64,000 bases of DNA from Hypoxylon rubiginosum (taxonomy: Eukaryota; Ascomycota; Sordariomycetes; Xylariales; Hypoxylaceae): assembly GCA_902806565.1 (NCBI GenBank), contig CADCXA010000053.1, positions 620,001 through 684,000 on the forward strand, written 5' to 3'. The translations under genes were made by a program, and so were the position numbers. The notes under the pieces were generated by a model. The model was not told the DNA's origin, searched no databases, and was given only the letters and a program-made list of their open reading frames with translations. This document shows, piece by piece, positions 57,410 through 64,000 of the stretch (positions are counted from its first letter, which is position 1; the number at the start of each line of letters is the position of its first letter).

Positions 57410-57841
57410 CTTGGCGATGGGTGTTGTAGAAAAGACAATATTTCTTAAGATGACTGTCTATGCCATAATTAGGTCATGGCTTCGCTAACCTTAATCCCGA
57501 CTTGCCAGGCAGCGCCGAGATCTAGTGGGGACAGACCCGTGGGCGCGGTAATATGGGCAGATGCGTTCACTAAGCCACAGCAACCCCACCAAACCTGCAA
57601 GCCACGTCTCAGACTGTTGCTGTAACCCCTTATTCAATTATCAAGACAACCTGTTCTGTTCAATTCTCTTTAGCCTGTAAGCCATAGCAAGTAAAAGGAA
57701 AGCATGAATGCATCAACAGCTGGCTGTTGAAAGCCGAGTTCTTCATTTTTAACTCCTTTTCCACTCACCGTTGGCCGCTCCGGGGCACGTCTAGTTAGCA
57801 GCTGTATTCTTGTCAATTTCACTCTCATTTCCAAACTCATC
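57410..57841. promoter_or_regulatory. Bidirectional promoter between RAD10 and a membrane synthase-like gene
   Basis: 432 nt separate two divergent ATGs. A pyrimidine-rich stretch precedes the + strand start (CAATTTCACTCTCATTTCC). No specific factor site identified. Confidence 0.5.
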
Positions 57842-59696
57842 ATGCCACCGCGGAAACAGCCGTCAAAGGGGCCGTCCAAGGCCGGCGGCAAGAAACCCCC
57901 GGAGACTAAAGAGGACTTCGAAGAGGAACTCAAGTTGTTAGCAGGCCAAGCCAAGGAGGAGACATGGGCCAATTGGGCAGCCCAACAGGGCATCGTCTAC
58001 GGAAAGGCCTTAACGCTTATCGCGCTCATGGCCGTTTACGCCAACGTCTCCCTGCTGACGCTGTCGCCGGTATACGGCCAGATCGCCGCGACAAGATTAC
58101 ACCAAAGAGTAGTATGGTCGGCCTTGTTCGTGGGATGGGGTGCCAATATCGCTCTCAGACGGGTCCTACCGTTGAAGACAATCACACTGCTGCCCCTGGT
58201 CGCCGCATATACCCCCATGGCACAATTCTTCCTGTTCCAAGTGAGCGAGACTTTCGGGGCGCATCTAGGGCCCGCCATCACCGAGGGTTTGACGTTGTTC
58301 CCGTTGGTCGTGCTTAGCACGGCATGTGTCGCCGACGTCCTCGAAGAAGCCGACTTAAGCGGTCTTCCGAAATCCATTGCCGGCTCCGCGCCGGGTCTAG
58401 GCTCATATGCGCTTTACAAATTCATCGAGAAGAACTCGATGCATCAGTTGATTGCCCAAATTGGCAAATCAATATTGCAGACCCGTGTAGGCTTAGAGCT
58501 GGTTCTAGCTTCCGCTTACAGCGTCATGGCCCGATCGAAACTCCTAGCCTGGGTCATTCCGGCAATCGTACATGCTGCCTTTTACAATACCCATCTCATA
58601 ACGCCAATGGCTACCGGTTCATTAAATTCGACTCTCCAAGCCAGCGGGTGGTCGATAGTGGATCGAGGGGAGTCGATGACTGGCTACATATCAGTTCTGA
58701 ATAACCACCAAGACGGATTTCGGGTTATGAGGTGCGACCACAGTCTCCTTGGTGGCGAGTGGACCAAATTTCCGCGCAAGATAGTCGCAGAGCCCATATA
58801 CAGCGTTTTTACTCAACTCGAGGCTGTACGCCTCGTTCAAATACCAAATAAAGCACCGGATAACAAGGCGAAAGCCTTGAATATGTAAGCACATATGTAA
58901 CTATCTTTTAACTCATAGTGACTAATCTCAACATAGCGGTCTTGGGATTGGAACCACTCCGTCAGCATTAATAGCTCACGGCATTGATACGACCATTGTG
59001 GAAATCGATCCCATGGTCTACGACTTTGCCAAGAAGTACTTCGGGCTACCATTGAACCACACAGCTGTGATTCAAGACGCCATTTCGTGGAGTCAATCTA
59101 ACAAGGACGCCCTCCACGAAAACTACGACTACATCGTCCACGACGTGTTCACCGGTGGAGCAGAGCCGATACCCCTGTTTACTGACGAATTCTTGTCAAG
59201 TCTAAAGCATATGTTGAAGCCCAATGGCGTCATCGCTATCGTAAGTCCTACCGCTGTTGACTGACCTATGAGTTAAAAGCTTACGTAGAAGTAGAACTAT
59301 GCCGGCGACTTCACATTGCCTCCACTCGGTATCGTCATGAATACTATCAAGGAGGTCTTCCCGTCATGTCGAGTCTTTAGGGAAGGAGAGCCCCCTTCAG
59401 CAGAAACTGTCGAAGAAACGGGGCGCGATTTCGATAACGTCATCGTCTTCTGCACCAAGACCGACGAAAAGGTCACATTCAGAGAGCCCAAGGAGGCAGA
59501 CTATCTCCAAAGTCTAGCCAGGAGGGCGTTCCTCCTTCCCAAGCATGAAGTAGACGAGTCGGCCTTCTCCGCAGACGTAGGAATCCTTAGAGTAAACGAG
59601 ACCGAGAAGCTGGCGGAGTGGCATGATCAGAGCGCGCTCGGCCATTGGGCCGTCATGAGGACAGTCGTACCGAACTATATCTGGCAGAATTGGTGA
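57842..59696 (+). CDS. Membrane-anchored spermidine/spermine-synthase-like protein
   Basis: Exons 57842-58884, 58937-59240 and 59295-59696 give 582 aa. The N-terminus (1-45) is Lys/Pro-rich, then about 55-240 holds several membrane spans (ALTLIALMAVYANVSLLTL, TITLLPLVAAYTPMAQFFLF, GLTLFPLVVLSTACVADVL). From about 270 comes a Rossmann-type methyltransferase/aminopropyltransferase fold: SMTGYISVLNN, the SAM-type loop GLGIGTTPSALIAHG (created by the first splice), the acidic VEIDPMVYDFA and YDYIVHDVFTGG. This is the SpeE-like family with a membrane domain known from moulds. Polyamine synthesis is not proven, since free-standing spermidine synthases lack membrane spans; a lipid or protein substrate is possible. 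Confidence 0.88.
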
Positions 59697-59915
59697 GCGA
59701 GACAGGGCAGTTTCATGCACCTGAGGCATTAGCGACATGTCATGTAGCATGAGCGTGTTATGCTTGTACATGTACTATAAAATGAAGAGAATATTCAGTC
59801 GAAATATCAAAGATCATGAGTTTACGTTGGGATTGGCAAACTACTACTACGATACGTGAGATTAAAGGGGACCTAGGTAGGTACGGGAAACGTTATCATT
59901 CTCTAATACTGTCTA

Positions 59916-62119
59916 TCAGTCGAAGTATGAAGTCAGAAATTGATACCACTGCCGGGCCACGTTGTACAGTAGAGTGTTTCCAGTGTAGTCAACACCTAAG
60001 GCAACTCGACTCAAATCTAGATGAATAAATTCAACATACGGTATACGTTTTGGAGGATGCAGTTCTCTTCCCAAAGCGCTATCTATGCTGGTCGCAAGGC
60101 GGCTGTTGACCTCTAGGAGGCCACAACAACGACTACGAATCCGTCGATCAATCGAAGCGCACCTTTTCAAAACCTCGCTTGCGGACATGGCTTCTATTCT
60201 GGCACTAATAGCGGCGTCATGTGGCTCTTCTGCGAAGGACATCCGTAACGTAGACACCGGGTACGGCCGTCCGCGGCAGACTTCGTACTCAATGCTCTGT
60301 ACCATGATGCGGAAAAGGTTCGCAGCCTGTGAGCGATAATTTGGCGGTATTGCACTCAGAATCTGTCCATACAGTTCTGCTAGGTCTGTAGGCAACTCCC
60401 GAAGGCGAGCAAGCAGTTCAGCTGTGTTATCGCCATTCTCGATTCCTTTCAAGAGAGACCTTGTGACCAGGACAACCCAGAGAAACACGCCAGAAGATCT
60501 TTCAGTGACATCTTCTATTACGGCAGAGAGATCCTCCGGCTCCGCATTGTTAGACCTCTTGTTGAAGGCGTCTTTGGCATAATCCCTGATATCCTCCTGT
60601 GTGAGATCTTGTAGTCTCAAGTTCGGATATTTCGAAAAGGCATCTGTGCACGGTATTGTCGGCCGGCTAGATACAATGAATTTAACGAAGTGGTTCGGCT
60701 GGCCGAGAAGCACATCAATCAGCTCTTCTAAATTACCAGTATATTCGTCAACCCCATCGATGATAAAACAAAACCTCATCGTGGGGCAGGCAGCCCGGAG
60801 CAGGCGTTTGAACCACCTTTGAAGTTCTGGGAGAGTTGGCTCGCCTATTTCACCCAGGGGCCTAGACCCTATAACGTCAAAACAGAGCTCCGGAACGACC
60901 GTTGGTATTAGAGTTGGTTCCTGCTCTAAGATATCGTGTAACAGAGCTCGTAGGAGGCCCGACTGAGACTTTTGTAAGCTGAAAGGGCCCAGGTTCCAGA
61001 AAAAGAACGAGGCTAGTAGAACCCTATTTCGGGATTGTGGCAAGTCGTCTCGTACTTGATTGGCCCAGCTTAGCGCAAGTGGTTCTGTACGATAGTCCTG
61101 GCTGATGAACTTCATCAGCGTAGTCTTCCCAGATCCTGGCTTGCCGTTGATCCAGTAACAAATCCCATCTGATTTAAGCCAGCGTGGAAAATGAGACCAA
61201 GGCAAGTCGACATCGCTAGCTTCAAACAGCCACTCTAGAGTCCTGCCATGCCTCTCCTTCACCGTATCACATCTGTCCCTGATGTGGCGGAACTTCAAAC
61301 GCCCTAATACAGGCCATGTAATGGTGGCTCCAAAATCCGTTAAGAATGCCACTTGTTGCGTTTCAGATGGATCTGACCGTAATGTCAGCGTGTGTAGTTT
61401 ATTCAAGCTCTGGCCTCTGGGATCAATAGTCGAGCTTTTGCCTTTTATGATCGTCATCGTCCCGCCATCGGTGAGCTTCAGCACAGCAGCTAATACCCTA
61501 TCGCTGTTGTCCACTGATACGTTGATGATTCTTTCCTGAGCAAGGGCTAAAACCTCCATCACCTTGGACTGATCATCATGTAGTTGTGTCAATTTGACAT
61601 CATGGTGGAAAGAGCTAGCGTCGAATTTCGCGTTCATGTAAGCAAGTAGACGAAGAGTCAACTGGCTCTGGTAGGCATTAATCTGTCCCTCAAAGCTCTG
61701 GATTTTCGCGATAATCCCTTTGGCTTTTAATACGCGTTGAAGCCCTGCGAGTTTGGACTCCCTGGATTTGAGTCTTAGATTTTCTAAGAAGCCTATGAGT
61801 TCAACAGCCACCAGAGCACATTGAGAGAATAGTTCGTCAAGGGCCTTCCATATGGTTAGTAAGTACTTATGGAAACGCATCACTCATTACGAACCTTCTG
61901 CTGTTCGGAGACTTCATGGACCTCAATGAAGTTGAGCCCAGGCTGATATTGGAATGCATCTTTCAAATCGGACAACTCTTTCGCAGCTTCAAAGACGGAC
62001 TGAACGGAGTGGCCATGTTGAGCATCACGGAGGGCCTTGACGTCTCGTAAAAGGTTCTTGGAAAACTCAAAGAACTGCACTGCTGCCGCCGCAATGCCTA
62101 AGGCTGCTAGAGGCTCCAT
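59916..62119 (-). CDS. NACHT-domain STAND protein (NLR-like), without C-terminal repeats
   Basis: Exons 62119-61895 and 61844-59916 (50-nt intron with TACTAACC branch) give 717 aa. The N-terminus, MEPLAALGIAAAAVQFFEFSKNLL, is the common fungal NLR N-domain type with a hydrophobic first helix, followed by helices to about 200. Walker A is GKPGSGKTTLMK (about 308-319); Walker B is FCFIIDGVDEY (about 434-444); sensor-like FIVSSRP follows. The helical region after the NACHT domain continues (SSGVFLWVVLVTRSLLKG, LRELPTDLAELYGQIL). The protein ends at SYFD with no ankyrin, WD40 or TPR repeats, so it is short for the class, either truncated by a stop or a repeat-free member. Such proteins act in allorecognition and innate-type cell death. 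Confidence 0.93.
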
Positions 62120-62480
62120 GTTGGAATGATGTTCGGGTTTGAAAAGAGGCTGCCGCGAGTGAAGCGAAACTTATTTTAAGCAGTGTGAAAAAAGTAGATG
62201 CCCGAGACCAGCTGATAAGGCAGTATTGCGGGCTGACTGATTAATTTGCGCCTGCAGGTGGTATTTCCTATGTTGTACCACCCTCCTTTTGAGTCTCAAC
62301 AAGGCGCAGTCTGACCAGAGAGTTAAAAGGTTACCCTACTAGCTTGAAGCAGCTTACTGCATGGCGATAGGAAAGCATATGCAGTATATTAAAGCATTAA
62401 ATTGCAATGATATGCTGGCGATGCCGAAATGCCAAAAATGGCTCAGCCCCTCATAGAAAATAGCAATACCAAAAATCAAA
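62120..62480. other. Short intergenic region
   Basis: Promoter of the NACHT gene and 3' flank of the PNPOx-like gene. Nothing else seen. Confidence 0.5.
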
Positions 62481-63392
62481 TCAGTCATCACGCTTCGCCC
62501 CCGCCGCCTTCACCGGCACCGCAGCCGCCTCCAGCGCGGCCTCCCTAGCGTCCCGATTGTACTCCGCCCGGAACTCCTCGAGGTACGCGGGCACCCGGTC
62601 CACCCTATTGTACGGCCCGGGCAGCGGCTCGCCCAAGGCGTAGTGGATCGGCACGACGCCGGTCCACACGCGGCCCAGCAGCGCGCCGTCCTCGCGGTCG
62701 GCCCGGTCGTCGCTCGGCATCCCGCTGCGGACCTTGGCGCTGCCGGCGGCGACGCGGACGCGCAGCACGCTCGTGCTCTGCATCTCGGCCGCGTTGGGCG
62801 GCACGCGCGTGTGCCGGTACCGGTCCCGCGCCACGCCGTCCGTGATGAGCTCCATGGCGTACAGCTTCTCGGCGACGTCCGTCACGAGCGCCGCGTGCCC
62901 GAACAGCACCGCCGACCGGTAGTTGTAGCTGTGCGAGTTGGGGGTCAGCGCGAGGACCAGGCCGTCCACGTGGCTGGCCGCCACGCAGATGGGGAGGCCT
63001 TCCGCCGCCGCCGCCGCCTCTCCCGGGGAGGACTCGCCGCTGCCGCCGCTGCCGTTGGCCTTGCGCGACATGTTGATGATGCGCGAGGAGACGTAGCCGT
63101 GCAGGTACAGCTCCAGAACGTCTCCCGTGTCGGCGCTGGGACGCTCGAAGGAGCCCATCTGCCCTATCATGGGGAGGATCGTTGGGAAGGGGGAATCGGG
63201 AACTGTAAAGGAGACATGGACAATGGGACAGGTGTTGACAATGCTATGGATGGTCTCCAGGGCGTAAGAAGCTCGCGGAGGATTAGTTCATGATCTCAAA
63301 CTAGAGGTAGCCAGAGACTCTTTACCTCTTGAGTCATACCGGTTGACCTTGCTATAAGGCTGCTTGGGATATTCCAAATCGATGGAGGGCAT
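62481..63392 (-). CDS. Flavin-binding PNPOx-like (FMN split-barrel) protein
   Basis: Exons 63392-63326 and 63271-62481 give 285 aa; the join reads YDSRASYALETIHSIV. The protein belongs to the pyridoxamine-5'-phosphate-oxidase-like split-barrel group (Pyridox_ox_2 type). Conserved blocks: IDLEYPKQPYSKVNRYD at the start,TILPMIGQMGSFE, ELYLHGYVSSRI, ICVAASHVDGLVLALTPNSHSYNYRSAVLFG. HSxNYRSAV is the family's FMN-phosphate region. Central and 3' parts are very GC-rich with Ala insertions (EAAAAAEG). Start ATG 63392. Likely cytosolic; substrate unknown, with detoxification of small molecules a common suggestion. Confidence 0.9.
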
Positions 63393-64000
63393 CTTGAGGG
63401 ACGGTTCGCACTTGCTTCAAGCTAGAGGGATACTGAGGTGACTCAGATAATATGAAGGCGGTACTCTAACTTATACACTCTCGTGGCAGTTATGAAGAAC
63501 AGCTTCTTATATATCAGTCTCGGAAGGATCTCAATAGGAGTCATAAATCGAGTTAACCGTCGCAATGTCTTGCTGAGTTTATGTCGATGCCCACTTAGTC
63601 ACTTACGCTATTTGGTGAGCGACAGACGGGCCGGCGACGTTGATATCAAGGTTCGAATAGGGCTACAAATGAGAGGCTGGTGATTGGTTGTGCTGGTACA
63701 TAGTAGACGAGATAGGAGCTAGATCGGTGGAGATGACCTGGGGAAAGCGACTTGCTTAGTCTCCTCTTGGAAAGTCCATCCGACGGCCTTGTCTACCAAA
63801 GACTAGGCTAAAGGGAAAATCCGGATGGATCAAGACGCCTGGGCGCTCACAGCTGTTTGGCTGACGGAAGAGTCGAATATGCGTCGGAGTCAGAAATCAA
63901 AAGTCACCACTTCTCCGCGCAGTCCGCGGTAGACAAATCGGAGTGGACCCCACCAAAGCCACCGGTGGCTCGACACCGGAGTGCCGAGCATCATTAGCCA
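63393..64000. other. Intergenic, window end
   Basis: No gene, RNA or repeat supported in the last 0.6 kb. Confidence 0.5.

Noticed and set aside
1..64000. Biosynthetic gene cluster, CRISPR array, rRNA operon
   Set aside because: No PKS/NRPS/terpene synthase core, no regularly spaced repeats and no rRNA sequence in the window.

Overview
The window is nuclear DNA from a filamentous ascomycete, most likely a Sordariomycete. Genes are split by short GT-AG introns (mostly 50-105 nt) with CTAAC-type branch sites. The gene set is typical of moulds: NACHT and HET-domain proteins, secreted hydrolases, broad catabolic enzymes, and intergenic DNA rich in TACCTAGGTA-like palindromes. Gene models were rebuilt by hand from splice signals and reading phase. 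Most close exactly; exceptions are stated.

Layout. 0-11 kb: a ThDP-dependent enzyme, a small deaminase-like protein, a nested-palindrome repeat element, an MFS sugar transporter and an unknown membrane protein. 11-22 kb: mitochondrial hydroxyacid-oxoacid transhydrogenase, a DmpA-type (P1/S58) aminopeptidase, the exocyst subunit Sec3 and a secreted two-part protein ending in an AIM6-like phosphodiesterase. 23-32 kb: a catabolic-looking run on the + strand (SDR, hydantoinase/oxoprolinase-DUF917 fusion, YtcJ-like amidohydrolase). 32-38 kb: a membrane-anchored HET protein, a DUF1295 membrane reductase and fructose-1,6-bisphosphatase. 38.6-40.2 kb: no protein gene, but a spliced non-coding host gene carrying at least six box C/D snoRNAs, five assignable from rRNA complementarity to snR78, snR76, snR75, snR74 and snR73, in the same order as I recall for the yeast snR78-snR72 cluster. 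41-42 kb: a dead Copia-type retroelement fragment. 42-54 kb: serine carboxypeptidase, several lineage-specific hypothetical genes, an SRR1-like pseudogene and a secreted GH47 mannosidase. 54-64 kb: a 2.2 kb empty stretch, the Rad10/ERCC1 nuclease subunit, a membrane-anchored spermidine-synthase-like protein, a NACHT STAND protein and a flavin-binding PNPOx-like protein.

Housekeeping genes (SEC3, FBP1, RAD10, snoRNAs) alternate with accessory genes. No biosynthetic cluster, CRISPR array or convincing tRNA was seen. The strongest discovery is the intron-encoded snoRNA cluster. Other leads are its orphan second member, the nested inverted-repeat element, the deaminase-like protein and the secreted phosphodiesterase fusion.
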